DNA of 24,193 nt from an uncultured Sutterella sp. (lineage in GTDB: Bacteria; Pseudomonadota; Gammaproteobacteria; Burkholderiales; Burkholderiaceae_F), in the NCBI GenBank assembly GCA_902463725.1, contig CABQGK010000018.1, positions 1 to 24,193 of the forward strand, read 5' to 3'. Shown here piece after piece: positions 1 through 8,379 of this stretch (positions within the stretch are counted from its first letter, which is position 1; every line of letters starts with the position of its first letter). A program made the translations under genes and the position numbers. Below the pieces are notes generated by a model. The model did not search any database and was not told where the DNA came from. It saw only the letters and a program-made list of their open reading frames with translations.

Positions 1-24
1 ATACACTATTATAGCAGTAAAATT

Positions 25-65
25 AAATCCCCGCATCGGATTTAGTCCTAAATGCGGGGATTTTT
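25..65 (+). terminator. Intrinsic terminator at left edge
   Basis: A perfect 12-bp inverted repeat (arm AAATCCCCGCAT at 25-36, partner at 52-63) is followed by a T run on the plus strand. The loop holds a second short inverted repeat (ATTTAG/CTAAAT), so the hairpin could refold. It probably ends a plus-strand gene left of the window. The minus strand also has a weak T-rich run after the stem, so it could work in both directions. Confidence 0.7.
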
Positions 66-142
66 GGGATATTTTAGGTTTTTTTGGATGGATACTTGAT
101 CGCCATCAAGCCCCTTATAAACTAGAGCATCGAGAGCTTGAG

Positions 143-214
143 TTGCGCGCAACGCGCAATGCGCACAGTAACCCGAGCGGGGCGGTGGCTCGAAAGAGCT
201 ACGCGCCCCGCTCG
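143..214. other. Two tandem GC-rich hairpins downstream of the response regulator
   Basis: Two stems lie side by side in the gene-free stretch 67-379. One is TTGCGCG/CGCGCAA (143-149 with 153-159). The other is an 11-bp stem CGAGCGGGGCG (174-184 with 204-214) holding an inner GCTC/GAGC stem with a GAAA loop. Neither is followed by a T run. They lie 165 nt beyond the end of the minus-strand two-component operon and may be a 3' processing or Rho-related barrier. I see nothing else in 67-379; the short open frame on the plus strand there looks accidental. Confidence 0.4.
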
Positions 215-379
215 CTTATCCACTGTGCCTCATGTCGCGGCGGTTGGTTTCTTAATGATGTTTTGGTTGGATTCAAATTGTCGCAAAACAGTTGACCTCA
301 CCGAACGGCGGTCTGCGCTTGCTGGACGACAGAAAAAAGCGAATTGAAAGACGCTTCACGTGCCTTGTACTTTTCGCCA

Positions 380-1039
380 TTAGGGATTTTGCTTCGCCAA
401 CTCGAGGATGCGTTTGAGCTCTGTTTGCGTATGGACATGAAACTTTTTCATGGCCGCTGCACGATGGAATTCCGCCGTTCTGATCGCGATTCCCAAACGC
501 TCTGATATTTTGCGTGCACAAAGCCCCTGCGCACTTAACAGCGCCACTTGACGCTCTCGCTGCGAGAGTGAATCGAAAATGACCCTAGGAGAAGGGAGTC
601 GCCGCGCCTGCTCTAGCGCAGCCCGCTCAAGGGCTTGCGTGGCAAGCGTAATGGCCTCCAGGAGCTTGGGACCAGTGACGGGTTTCTGTAAAAAAGTTGT
701 CGCCCCTCGTAGCATCGCAGTGACGGCCATTTCCACGTCACCGTGCCCGGTGATGAAAATGATGGGCACAGTAGCTGATTTCTCCGTGAGGAGAGCCTCT
801 TGGACGTCTAGTCCAGAAAGGCCTTGCATCTTCACGTCAAGTAGCAAAATTCCCTCACGGTCTGGACGCTCAGAAAGCGCGTCCAAAAATGTCTCCCCTG
901 ACTCAAAAAGTTCGCTCTCATAGCCAAAGCCTCTCAAGAGAAATGCCATGGCTTGGCGAAAACTCGCATTGTCATCAACGATCCACACCATGGGTTTGGG
1001 TGGCACATGCTCCGCAGATGTAGACGCCTCATTTTCCAT
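380..1039 (-). CDS. Response regulator, FixJ/TtrR (NarL-LuxR) type
   Basis: A 219-residue response regulator, the normal length for a FixJ/TtrR-type protein. The N-terminal receiver domain shows the acidic pair D22-D23, the phospho-acceptor D68 (LLLDVK), T97 and K119 (LQKP). A LuxR-type helix-turn-helix follows at about 158-212, with the usual HR-x3-MKKF region in the recognition helix (TAEFHRAAAMKKF). It starts at the ATG at 1037-1039, 6 nt after the stop of the kinase gene. Its Shine-Dalgarno sequence (AGGAGGAG) is made from the last Glu codons of the kinase, so the two are surely co-transcribed and probably translationally coupled. It should be phosphorylated by that kinase and activate a respiratory or transport operon. 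The target is not visible; the palindromes upstream of the flavin reductase at 16.9 kb are one candidate. Family assignment is firm, target unknown. Confidence 0.93.
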   Translation of the reverse strand: MENEASTSAEHVPPKPMVWIVDDNASFRQAMAFLLRGFGYESELFESGETFLDALSERPDREGILLLDVKMQGLSGLDVQEALLTEKSATVPIIFITGHGDVEMAVTAMLRGATTFLQKPVTGPKLLEAITLATQALERAALEQARRLPSPRVIFDSLSQRERQVALLSAQGLCARKISERLGIAIRTAEFHRAAAMKKFHVHTQTELKRILELAKQNP

Positions 1040-1045
1040 CTTCTC

Positions 1046-3190
1046 TTACTCCTCCTCTAGTCTGTAGAGTGGCAGCTCTACAAGCGCAGCCAGTCCTGTT
1101 GCTGGTAACGAAAGCGCGCTCTGTTCTTGAGCCCGCATCCATTTATTAAGTGTTTCTGCCAGTGAGGTAACACTCTGAGCGCAATCGAGTTGGTCTGATT
1201 TGGACTCAGCAAGCGCTCTCCAGTCTCGGTTTCGGATAAATCGAATGCGCCCGCCGAGCGCCTCAACACTATTTTTTGCAATAGCAAGTCCAAGTCCGAG
1301 ACCTTGAGGCTTTAGGCTACTGACGGGCTCATTGAGCGCAGCAAACTCCGCTTCAGTAATATCTGGGCCGTTGTCGAGCACGGCAATCAGCGCGCTCTGC
1401 GGGCGATCCGCTGGCCTCAGTAGCAGCACCATGACACGGCTACCCCCCTCATGCCTTTCAAGGGCGGCCTCCATCGCATTCTTGATGAGGTTGAGAATCG
1501 CCATTTCCAGCTCTAACCGGTTGCAGAAGACTGAGGCAGAGCAGTCCGCCGCAAGCACCACGTTAAGCTTTACCGCCCCGATATCAAGCTTCGGGACGAT
1601 TCGTTCAATATGCCCGAGTACTTCTGCAAGATCCACCACCTCCAAAGGAGCGTCCTGCTTTGCATACTGCCGAACACGCTCAACAATTGTGCTGGCGAGT
1701 CGTGCGTCCTGATGGATCTCCCCCAGTACGTGCTCAAGTTCAAGCTGAGTGAGTCGACTCGCACGACTCAAATTCAGAAGTCCCTCGGTGTAGAGTGTGA
1801 TCGCCCCTAACGGCTGACGTAGTTCATGCGCTACCAAACTTGATATCTGTCCAACGGCACCTGCCTTTTGCAGTCGATCGTATTTGGCTTGCTGCTCGCT
1901 CTGCGTACGCAGTAGCGCCCTCACCTCTGCTTCCTTACGACGCACAAGTACATTAGCGCGAAGTGCGTGCCCCAAAAGCAGCACGATAAAGACTGCCGCC
2001 CCGACAAGCACCCAGCGGTACTGCGCCCAGATGCGCCTCAAGCCCCACTCTCGCAAATACTCAAAAGGACCGAGCTTGAGGTCGCGCAACAAATCGTCCA
2101 CCCCTTTGAAATCAGAAGCGACTCCCCACATGAGACCATTGACACTTTTCGGCTCATTCAATAGCGCCACGGTTAGTTCACGCGACAGAGACGCTGTAAT
2201 GCTCGGCGTAACCGAAAGAGTCATCGATGGATAGAGTGTGCTTGAGTGCCTGCAGGCCGTCACATCGTCGACACGCTCATTGACAATACGGACTCGAGCA
2301 ACGAGCTCTGGATACTGCCGCTCAAGCTGCTCAAAGGAGCAAAGCGGCAAAAATCCTACGTCTGCGCGTCCCTCGGCAACTGCTCTCAGGATTCGGTCAT
2401 TGGCAAGTGGTTCATGGTAGAAGTGTCGCTCAGAAAAAAAGTCCTCAGGATTAGGTGAAAGGGCGACGAACTCGCGCAGAGCTGTCTGATATCCACTGAA
2501 GCTCTCTGGACTATTAGCAACGAGAGAAAAAGAGCGCAGCGCGGAGAGCGGAATATTGCGCGCAATGTCATTGAGAGCTGCTTCGCCGATCACACCTTTC
2601 AGGCGATCAGCATTGGCGATAATGAGTGAACCTTCATTTTGATTGGGATCCGGTTGTTCGTCACAGACAACAGTCGCAAGGCTGCGCAAACCGTTCGTTG
2701 TATTTTTCCGATAAAAGCCCGAAGAAGAAAGAACCGCATCAACTTCATTCTGCTCGACCGCAGCTTGCAGATGCTCCTCGTCATATTCGGTAAAAACAAC
2801 AGGCCGACCAAGCCGCTCGGCGGAGAACACACGCTCAAGGTGTGGTAGCAAAAGTTCCTTGTCTCCGGCAAGGTTGAAGGAGGAATAACCGACGCGCAAC
2901 TCGTCTCTAGATACTTGCGCAAGGCGCGGGGGCGTACACTGCTCCCCAACTACCGCGAGCAAGCTCTGCGCTGTTGAGTCGCTTGCAACGGACACTCCGA
3001 CAAAGAAGCAAGTCACACAAAGCACCACAGCCGTCACAATCCGCCGCAAACAACCGCCTCTCAGCGCCCATTCTGAGTGATCGAGCGGAAAATGAAATTT
3101 GGGTCGATTCAAGGGCTTGGTCACGGTCAGAGAGTTTCCTTGAAATAGGTCAAGCTGGAGACTCCCTTTCGATAAGGGAGCCTCCAGCAT
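1046..3190 (-). CDS. Sensor histidine kinase with PhnD-like periplasmic domain (TtrS-like)
   Basis: An inner-membrane sensor kinase of 714 codons if read from the ATG at 3190. A hydrophobic segment (about 50-68) leads into a periplasmic region of about 300 residues resembling the PhnD/phosphonate-binding fold used by tetrathionate sensor TtrS. A second membrane segment (about 393-410) and a short coiled coil precede the kinase core: H-box H455 (AHELRQPLGAI), N-box (NLIKNAMEAA, about 567), G1 (LDNGPD, about 605) and G2 (QGLGLGLAIAKN, about 629). Unusually, about 45 extra residues (652-698) separate the GGRIRF strand from the final GLAALVELPL strand. The start is doubtful. The ATG has no ribosome site, sits almost at the predicted transcription start and includes a hairpin; GTG at 3122-3124 behind AAGGA gives 692 residues and a more normal signal anchor. 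The ligand is unknown, and tetrathionate reductase genes are not in the window. Confidence 0.9.
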   Translation of the reverse strand: MLEAPLSKGSLQLDLFQGNSLTVTKPLNRPKFHFPLDHSEWALRGGCLRRIVTAVVLCVTCFFVGVSVASDSTAQSLLAVVGEQCTPPRLAQVSRDELRVGYSSFNLAGDKELLLPHLERVFSAERLGRPVVFTEYDEEHLQAAVEQNEVDAVLSSSGFYRKNTTNGLRSLATVVCDEQPDPNQNEGSLIIANADRLKGVIGEAALNDIARNIPLSALRSFSLVANSPESFSGYQTALREFVALSPNPEDFFSERHFYHEPLANDRILRAVAEGRADVGFLPLCSFEQLERQYPELVARVRIVNERVDDVTACRHSSTLYPSMTLSVTPSITASLSRELTVALLNEPKSVNGLMWGVASDFKGVDDLLRDLKLGPFEYLREWGLRRIWAQYRWVLVGAAVFIVLLLGHALRANVLVRRKEAEVRALLRTQSEQQAKYDRLQKAGAVGQISSLVAHELRQPLGAITLYTEGLLNLSRASRLTQLELEHVLGEIHQDARLASTIVERVRQYAKQDAPLEVVDLAEVLGHIERIVPKLDIGAVKLNVVLAADCSASVFCNRLELEMAILNLIKNAMEAALERHEGGSRVMVLLLRPADRPQSALIAVLDNGPDITEAEFAALNEPVSSLKPQGLGLGLAIAKNSVEALGGRIRFIRNRDWRALAESKSDQLDCAQSVTSLAETLNKWMRAQEQSALSLPATGLAALVELPLYRLEEE
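3155..3187 (-). promoter_or_regulatory. Leader hairpin at the start of the sensor kinase transcript
   Basis: On the minus strand CTGGAG-G-CTCCCTT and AAAGGGAG-T-CTCCAG face each other over a four-base ATCG turn. The one odd pair is G-U in the minus transcript. A TATAGA box lies just upstream (3200-3205 reversed), with TTCTTG 18 nt further, so the RNA would begin almost at this stem. Either this is a 5' stabiliser or translation control element and the gene starts at GTG 3124, or it lies inside the coding region. Confidence 0.5.
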
Positions 3191-3250
3191 TTGGGATAGT
3201 CTATAGGTCGAAACGAATTTTCACAAGAATCCGTTCGAGCTCCCAATTAG

Positions 3251-4828
3251 TTAGTGAGGCAGCGAAAGCGTATAGACCACATCCTTGCCTTGCTCTTGAC
3301 CCAGCATCACCAGTTTGTCGTCCACGACCGTCATCGAGTGCGCATCTGAGAGCTCTGGCATAGCGAACGCATCCACCACTTCTGCACTCTGCGCATCAAC
3401 GAGCAACATCGTGTTGTACTGGCGTGAATATGCATAGAGTTTGTCCCCCAACTTGGCCATGCCTGTAACGTAGTAATCGTTGAGGTTGCGCTCAGCCTTG
3501 AGTTTTAGTGTGGGAGCCGCTTTCAGTACCCGCTCAGAACTCGGCAAGAGATCCGTTGCATCAACCGTGATCAGGATGCTCTTTTTCGTGACATTGTTGG
3601 GCGCAGTCATGAAGTAGAATGCCCCCTCTTGAGGATCGGCTGCAATCGAGAGCACGTAGGATTTTTTCGCGCGAACGGTGTTCACCACGGGACGATCTCT
3701 ATACCAAGAGGTTTTCAGATTCTTTGTACTTTCGCGGAAGGTGTTCCAATCACGGAAGGAATCGATCTTCTCTGCGCGCTCAACGGCCCAAAGCGTTTTG
3801 TTCCAAGCTGTGGCGATAACCTTGCCGCCCACCCACGTTGCATCTACCGTGTGCAGAATATCGTAGCCGTTGACCTTATCGAGGACGGCTCGCGCTAGCA
3901 CTTTGTCAAGCGACTTGTTCGTGAAGTAAATGCCTGCCTCATTACTGACAACCGCAAAGGATTGGGTGGAGGCGTCGTAAGTGATGCCTGCGGCATTGCC
4001 CTTGCCCATAAAGCCCGTTGCTGCAAAGGGAAGAGGACGCTTCTCGATGAGCTCGATACCGCTCTTGAGGCTCTCAATCGCTCCGTCCCCAGCATTGAGA
4101 TTGAACTTGAAGTGCTTAGGTGTCGTTGCCCCCACAATATAAGCGTCATCAATTGTGTTTTTGCCAGTAAGTGAGATGGGCTTAGTCAGACGCGTCCAAA
4201 CGCCTGTGGTCCAACGCTCTGGTGCAGTACTGAGATCCATCGTGAAGCGCTCAGGCTCCCCCTTTCCAGAGAAGGGCGGAATTCCGTTTTGGAAAAAAGC
4301 CTGCACACCGTTAGATGCCACCACAATCATCGATAGCACGAAAACCACTTTTGAGAAGGGACTCAGCGGTTGTGGACGATTGTCCTTCTCAACGAGTTTT
4401 GCCATTAGCACCTCATCTTTCTTGATGAAGAGCAGCACGAGTCCCATGACGAGCACCACGCACCAATAAACCACCACACCCCAAGTGTAGGTGTGCGCAC
4501 CGAAAATTGCGCCGCCAAATCCCATGCCAACGTCCCAAGACCAACCGTCTAGCGAGGTGTGGCGCGACGTCATCCAAAGTCCATAGGCCGCACACGCCAT
4601 CATGGCGCCAATGTACTTGAGCTTTGGACCATAAACGACCATGAAGAGCGCTAACACACCAAAAGTAACCATGCCGATACGTTCGTTCCAGCAAAGTGTG
4701 CACGGGGACTCGCCGAGGACGTAGCCAAGGTACATGTTGGCAATGCCAACCGGGATGGCCAGTACAAGTAGCGAGCAAAGCGCCATCACATGAGTGAAAT
4801 TCCTGTTGTTCAAAACACGACAATCCAT
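3251..4828 (-). CDS. dsbI: DsbI-type disulfide oxidoreductase: DsbB-like membrane part fused to a beta-propeller
   Basis: A 525-residue inner-membrane protein. The first half has four to five membrane helices of the DsbB family with the redox pair C43-x-x-C46 (ESPCTLCWNER) at the first periplasmic loop, which in DsbB passes electrons to quinone. After a last helix at about 160-177, roughly 345 soluble residues look like a periplasmic beta-propeller. This is the architecture of epsilonproteobacterial DsbI. Its job would be to re-oxidise a periplasmic thiol oxidase of the DsbA/DsbL class. The second periplasmic cysteine pair of classical DsbB is missing: the other cysteines (3, 18, 79, 123) are N-terminal or in helices. 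It starts at ATG 4828 behind AAGGAG, 21 nt after the small gene dba, matching the dba-dsbI operon of Campylobacter. Architecture is clear; substrate unknown. Confidence 0.9.
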   Translation of the reverse strand: MDCRVLNNRNFTHVMALCSLLVLAIPVGIANMYLGYVLGESPCTLCWNERIGMVTFGVLALFMVVYGPKLKYIGAMMACAAYGLWMTSRHTSLDGWSWDVGMGFGGAIFGAHTYTWGVVVYWCVVLVMGLVLLFIKKDEVLMAKLVEKDNRPQPLSPFSKVVFVLSMIVVASNGVQAFFQNGIPPFSGKGEPERFTMDLSTAPERWTTGVWTRLTKPISLTGKNTIDDAYIVGATTPKHFKFNLNAGDGAIESLKSGIELIEKRPLPFAATGFMGKGNAAGITYDASTQSFAVVSNEAGIYFTNKSLDKVLARAVLDKVNGYDILHTVDATWVGGKVIATAWNKTLWAVERAEKIDSFRDWNTFRESTKNLKTSWYRDRPVVNTVRAKKSYVLSIAADPQEGAFYFMTAPNNVTKKSILITVDATDLLPSSERVLKAAPTLKLKAERNLNDYYVTGMAKLGDKLYAYSRQYNTMLLVDAQSAEVVDAFAMPELSDAHSMTVVDDKLVMLGQEQGKDVVYTLSLPH

Positions 4829-4849
4829 GGTTTCTCTCCTTGCGCTCCG

Positions 4850-5017
4850 TTAATACGCGCCAAATGGCAGTAGCGATGTCCAGCTACTGATGAAGTACAT
4901 ACCAAAGCAGATTGCCGTTGCTACAACAAAGAGCCCCCAAGCCAGTGATTCACGCTCTGGTTTCCAGAACAGCACGCCAAGCGCACCGAGATAAATAATG
5001 AGGGTGAGGAATTCCAT
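4850..5017 (-). CDS. dba: Dba-like small membrane protein, DsbI partner
   Basis: A 55-residue protein beginning MEFLTLIIYLG, with two hydrophobic segments (about 3-16 and 25-45) and ending SLLPFGAY. It has its own strong ribosome site (AAGGAG, 9 nt before ATG 5015-5017) and ends 21 nt before dsbI. In Campylobacter jejuni a protein of this size, Dba, is encoded directly before DsbI and is needed for it. Size, topology and position all agree here. A longer reading frame continues upstream, but the ribosome site decides for this ATG. A single cysteine (C37) sits inside the second helix. Confidence 0.8.
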   Translation of the reverse strand: MEFLTLIIYLGALGVLFWKPERESLAWGLFVVATAICFGMYFISSWTSLLPFGAY

Positions 5018-5211
5018 AGAGTTGGTCTCCTTCCTAGGTCTAAGTGAAAAGTGGTCTTCCTTTCGGATTACGTCTAATAGTCTAGGGAAGAAATGCGTTA
5101 AGTAGTGGGTGATTGGGGAAAGGAGGAAGGAAGATTGGGGGGCGTACGATCTATCGGCGCGTGTTAAGCAACGGGCTGAACCTCTTTCGAACAGACCCAT
5201 CGTTGGGATTT

Positions 5212-5239
5212 GTTACCCGCTTTGAGAGCGGCGGGTAAC
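5212..5239 (-). terminator. Hairpin just after the AEC transporter
   Basis: A 9-bp perfect inverted repeat (GTTACCCGC at 5212-5220 with GCGGGTAAC at 5231-5239) begins 2 nt past the transporter stop. There is no T run on the minus strand, so termination would be weak or partial. The rest of 5018-5211 holds only the leader of dba, with a weak TATTAG box near 5070 as a possible promoter. Confidence 0.45.
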
Positions 5240-5241
5240 TT

Positions 5242-6210
5242 TCAAGCAAGTAGCCAAACGAGCACAGGACAAACCACGACCGCAAATACGGCCGTGCTCG
5301 TCATGATGGAAGAAACCGCAATGTCGGTCTTAAGTCCATAGAGCGCGCAGGCAAGCACGGAGTTAATCGCCGTCGGGCAAGCCGAGCAGATCACAAGCGC
5401 ATTGACCATGGCCACGTCGTCGATAGTGAGACGCGCAGCCGCCCAAACCACGATGGGCACACAGATGAACTTCATCGGGATAATCACGATGGTCTTGCGC
5501 GCCTCTTTGATCGCGGCCTTGAAATTAAGCAAGAGTCCCACTGGTAAAAACGCAATCCACGCCGAGATATGCACCAGGGGTGCAAAAAGGCTCGTTAGCC
5601 ACGCAGGCTGATGCACGTGCGCAGAGGAAAGAAAGATCCCAAGTAGCATCCCGAGGAGCGCCACCTGATTCCACGTAAAAAATAGCGAGACAAAGCCGCG
5701 CTTTTTCCCTGCGCTCGCACTCTTAGGAAGATGCGCATCAGCGGCTTCCGCCGCTGCGCGGTACTTCTGGCAGAGCGGGAAGTTAAAGAGAATGAGCATC
5801 ACGTTTGAGAGCGTTGCAAGGATCTGCACATAGCCAAAGCCCACGGGGCCCTGCAGCAGAAAAGCGAGCACCCCACCCAAGGTACCAATGTTGCCGAGCA
5901 TCCCGCTCGTGACAAGCGCGCCGCGCTCAAGGGGATCAGGGTTGCGGCGTGTTAGCCACGTCATCAACGCATAAGGTACAAACATCATGAGCAGTCCCAC
6001 GACGGGGAGCATCACGAGTGAGCCGCTCATATTCAACTTCCAAAAGGAGAGAATCGAGAGCAGCGTAAACATCACGCGCACGTTGAATTTAATCACCCAG
6101 TCGATCCCAGCCTTACTGATCCACTCTCGCCTATGTAGCACGTAGCCCACCGTAATGGGCACGAGCGTATCAAGCAGAATCATGGCAAAACGCGCAGCAA
6201 AATCGTTCAT
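5242..6210 (-). CDS. AEC-family membrane transporter (auxin efflux carrier type)
   Basis: An inner-membrane carrier of 322 residues with about ten hydrophobic segments, the usual size for the Mem_trans/AEC family, whose bacterial members move malate, malonate, lactate or other organic acids. The two halves are joined by a hydrophilic linker (around AAAEAADAHLPKS...GKKRG). The second half ends in the conserved CPTAINSVLACALYGL stretch and a final helix. I chose ATG 6208-6210 (MNDFAARFAM), although no good ribosome site precedes it. A TTG 42 nt upstream is possible but adds a non-hydrophobic, proline-rich leader. It is the first gene of a run of minus-strand genes with dba-dsbI 225 nt downstream. 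The substrate cannot be read from sequence. Confidence 0.88.
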   Translation of the reverse strand: MNDFAARFAMILLDTLVPITVGYVLHRREWISKAGIDWVIKFNVRVMFTLLSILSFWKLNMSGSLVMLPVVGLLMMFVPYALMTWLTRRNPDPLERGALVTSGMLGNIGTLGGVLAFLLQGPVGFGYVQILATLSNVMLILFNFPLCQKYRAAAEAADAHLPKSASAGKKRGFVSLFFTWNQVALLGMLLGIFLSSAHVHQPAWLTSLFAPLVHISAWIAFLPVGLLLNFKAAIKEARKTIVIIPMKFICVPIVVWAAARLTIDDVAMVNALVICSACPTAINSVLACALYGLKTDIAVSSIMTSTAVFAVVVCPVLVWLLA

Positions 6211-6829
6211 GGGTTTGGGCTCAAAAGGAGGAGTGCAGCCTCGTGCGTGCAAAGAAGCAAGAGGCTAGAGCGCCCACCGCTTCCTAAACGCGACACGACA
6301 GTCTAGATTCTAGCCGAGCGCCACGAATTCCTGCGCTGATCGGCAAAAAAGCTCCGAACCCATGCTTTCTGTGCGAGCTCGTTTCGTCACTACGATCAAC
6401 CACTTAGCAGTAAGCTCGTAGGAGATTTCCTGCACTTTCTTTGCAACGGCGCAGGCAAGGACGAAATAGTCGCTCTCAAGCTCCTACGCGCCGCCAATGA
6501 CGCGGCAAAAACCGCTACATTGATTCTTATGACGGCGCATGAGGCGGTGCGGCCCTGGGGATGTCAGGGTGCGGCCGCCGCGCCGGCTTGCTTTAGTTGC
6601 ATGAGTCCCCTCTGCTCTCTTTAGTGAGAAAAAGCGCTCCATGCACTAACGCCCCCTGCGACCCTTTGGGGAAGGTCGCACCTCACTTTTCCCTCTCCCC
6701 AGATTTCTTAACACTCAGGAGCACGGCACGCTCGGGCTGTTTGAAGCGCCCCTGCACCGTGATGAGCCCTATGAAACATTTTTATGCACCAAGGAGCCGG
6801 ATGGCGCAATAAGCCAACTGGGAACAATC
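6211..6829. other. Intergenic region between divergent carriers
   Basis: About 620 nt separate the minus-strand AEC carrier from the plus-strand PanS-like carrier. I find no credible gene: short frames here have no ribosome sites. Visible structure is a wide 8-bp inverted repeat (CGTAGGAG 6417-6424 with CTCCTACG 6481-6488) enclosing smaller repeats, and a GC-rich stem around 6549-6578 (GCGGCCCTG facing CAGGGTGCGGCCGC). These could be regulatory RNA or leader structure, but no terminator or promoter marks them. Confidence 0.4.
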
Positions 6830-7816
6830 ATGATGAAATTTCTCGAAAATGTGAGCCGCTTTTTCAGCAAGACTTTTGCCCTCTGGGTCGTCGTATTCGC
6901 CATTCTAGGCTACATTTTTCCCGAAATTTTCAAGCACATTGGACCCAGCATTCCGTACCTGCTTGGCGTAATCATGTTTGGCATGGGACTGACGCTCTCG
7001 CCCGCGGACTTCCGTGAGGTGTTCCGTCGCCCCAAGGACGTGCTGCTTGGCGTGGTAGGCCAGTACACGATCATGCCCTTTGGCGCATGGCTTGTGTGTG
7101 TGCTCTTTAATCTGCCGCCTGATATCGCTGTCGGACTGATGCTGCTCGGTTGCTGCCCAGGCGGCACCGCAAGCAACGTGGTGACGTTTTTGGCACGTGG
7201 CGACGTGGCGCTCTCGGTAACAATCACAAGCTGCACGACGATCCTCGCGCCGCTCATGACCCCGACGCTCATGTACGTGCTCGCTTCGACTTGGCTCAAC
7301 ATCGACCCCACCGCCATGGTGATGTCGATCGTGAAGATCATCCTTGTGCCGATCCTTGTGGGCGTGGTGCTTAACCGCTACTTCTCCCGTCAGGTCGAAA
7401 AGGTCACGGTACTGCTGCCTGCGTGCTCGACCTTTGTGATCATGCTGATCGTCTCGGCGATCGTGGCTGCCACGGGCAAGTCGCTTCTTTCCGCGGGACC
7501 CATCGTCTTTGCGGCGGTGGCCGTGCACAACGCCATCGGCATGGCCGCGGGCTACGCCCTTGCTCGCCTCACGGGCATGGACTACGCCAAAGCCAAGTGC
7601 CTCTGCTTTGAAGTGGGCATGCAAAACTCGGGCTTGGGTGTGGCGCTCTCTGGGCTGCACTTTGCTGCAAGTCCCATGACCGCTCTGCCCTCGGCGTTCG
7701 GCGCGCTCTGGCACAACATCACGGGGCCGTTGCTTGCCACGTACTTTGCCTCGCGCAAAGACGAAACCACAAAGAGCCCGCTCTTTGCTGCAGCAGAAGC
7801 CGCAAAAAGCGCCTAA
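6830..7816 (+). CDS. panS: Bile acid:sodium symporter family carrier (PanS-like)
   Basis: A 328-residue protein with about nine to ten membrane helices, of the BASS family. It shows the family's conserved centre GCCPGGTASNVVTFLARGD (about residues 107-125) and the second crossover motif CFEVGMQNSGLGVAL (about 262-276), the sites that form the sodium-binding crossing helices. Close bacterial relatives are PanS (pantoate/pantothenate uptake) and general organic-anion symporters, so the exact substrate is not certain. It starts at ATG 6830 behind GGGAAC; the next codon is also ATG. The C-terminus ends in a short Ala-rich tail (PLFAAAEAAKSA) whose DNA is echoed 620 nt downstream in front of brnQ. 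A GC-rich hairpin follows the stop. Confidence 0.87.
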   Translation: MMKFLENVSRFFSKTFALWVVVFAILGYIFPEIFKHIGPSIPYLLGVIMFGMGLTLSPADFREVFRRPKDVLLGVVGQYTIMPFGAWLVCVLFNLPPDIAVGLMLLGCCPGGTASNVVTFLARGDVALSVTITSCTTILAPLMTPTLMYVLASTWLNIDPTAMVMSIVKIILVPILVGVVLNRYFSRQVEKVTVLLPACSTFVIMLIVSAIVAATGKSLLSAGPIVFAAVAVHNAIGMAAGYALARLTGMDYAKAKCLCFEVGMQNSGLGVALSGLHFAASPMTALPSAFGALWHNITGPLLATYFASRKDETTKSPLFAAAEAAKSA

Positions 7817-7828
7817 CACGTAAAGGTG

Positions 7829-7859
7829 GCGCGGGTTGCTCTAGCAGAGCCGCCCGCGT
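7829..7859 (+). terminator. GC-rich hairpin after panS-like gene
   Basis: GCGCGGG (7829-7835) pairs with CCCGCGT (7853-7859), with an inner GCTCT/AGAGC stem and a three-base loop. It begins 13 nt after the stop codon. There is no T run, so it may stop or protect the transcript only in part. Confidence 0.45.
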
Positions 7860-8234
7860 GCGGTGCTTAGAGGATGGGCGTGCCTCGTCAGCGCGGCCCA
7901 TTTCCGAGAAAAGCTGCTACCCGCCTCGCTCATTTTTACCTTACTTCTCGCAGTCTCGCACTTGCGTGCGACGCCACGTCTACGGCTCACAGGCGTTGCG
8001 CGCCGCAAGCAGCTTGGATCTCGAGTGATAGGAGGGGTGAGAGCGACGAGTAGCCCCTGTGAGTACCCGTGACGCGTCGTACGCAGCGGGCAGCAGACGC
8101 CACACAAAGCATCCCACTGGCACTCACAGTAGACGAAATTTTGCAAAACGACTGTACCGCTTTTGCAGGACTGTCTCAAGCTCGAGCAAGAGACGGCTCT
8201 GCATACTCGCAGCTTCGCAAAAAGCGCGAAATTA

Positions 8235-8247
8235 CGGGAAATTCCCG
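8235..8247. promoter_or_regulatory. Palindrome upstream of the brnQ promoter
   Basis: CGGGAA, one A, then TTCCCG form a perfect palindrome about 60 nt upstream of the TATAAT box and 214 nt upstream of brnQ. Its position fits an operator or activator site. The cognate regulator is not identifiable. Confidence 0.3.
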
Positions 8248-8284
8248 AAGGATTTAGGGAGAGCATTTTAGGCTATTTACCCTA

Positions 8285-8313
8285 TATTTCTTTTGGTTTT
8301 GACCGCCTATAAT
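8285..8313 (+). promoter_or_regulatory. Candidate brnQ promoter
   Basis: A perfect TATAAT at 8308-8313 lies about 150 nt before the brnQ start. The -35 region at the right distance (TATTTC, 8285-8290) is poor, so an activator may be needed. Confidence 0.4.
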
Positions 8314-8379
8314 CCAAATGAGATTCTTTGCAAAAAAAGAGAAATTGCTAAAACCAAAGATGGCGGCAGTGCCCCTAGG

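Noticed and set aside
5018..5200. N-terminal extension of the dba reading frame
   Set aside because: The frame is open for 61 more codons, but a clear AAGGAG site at the right distance marks the internal ATG, and the 55-residue size fits known Dba.
6905..7819. A 304-codon minus-strand frame opposite the PanS-like gene
   Set aside because: Arg/His-rich antisense shadow of a membrane protein with no ribosome site.
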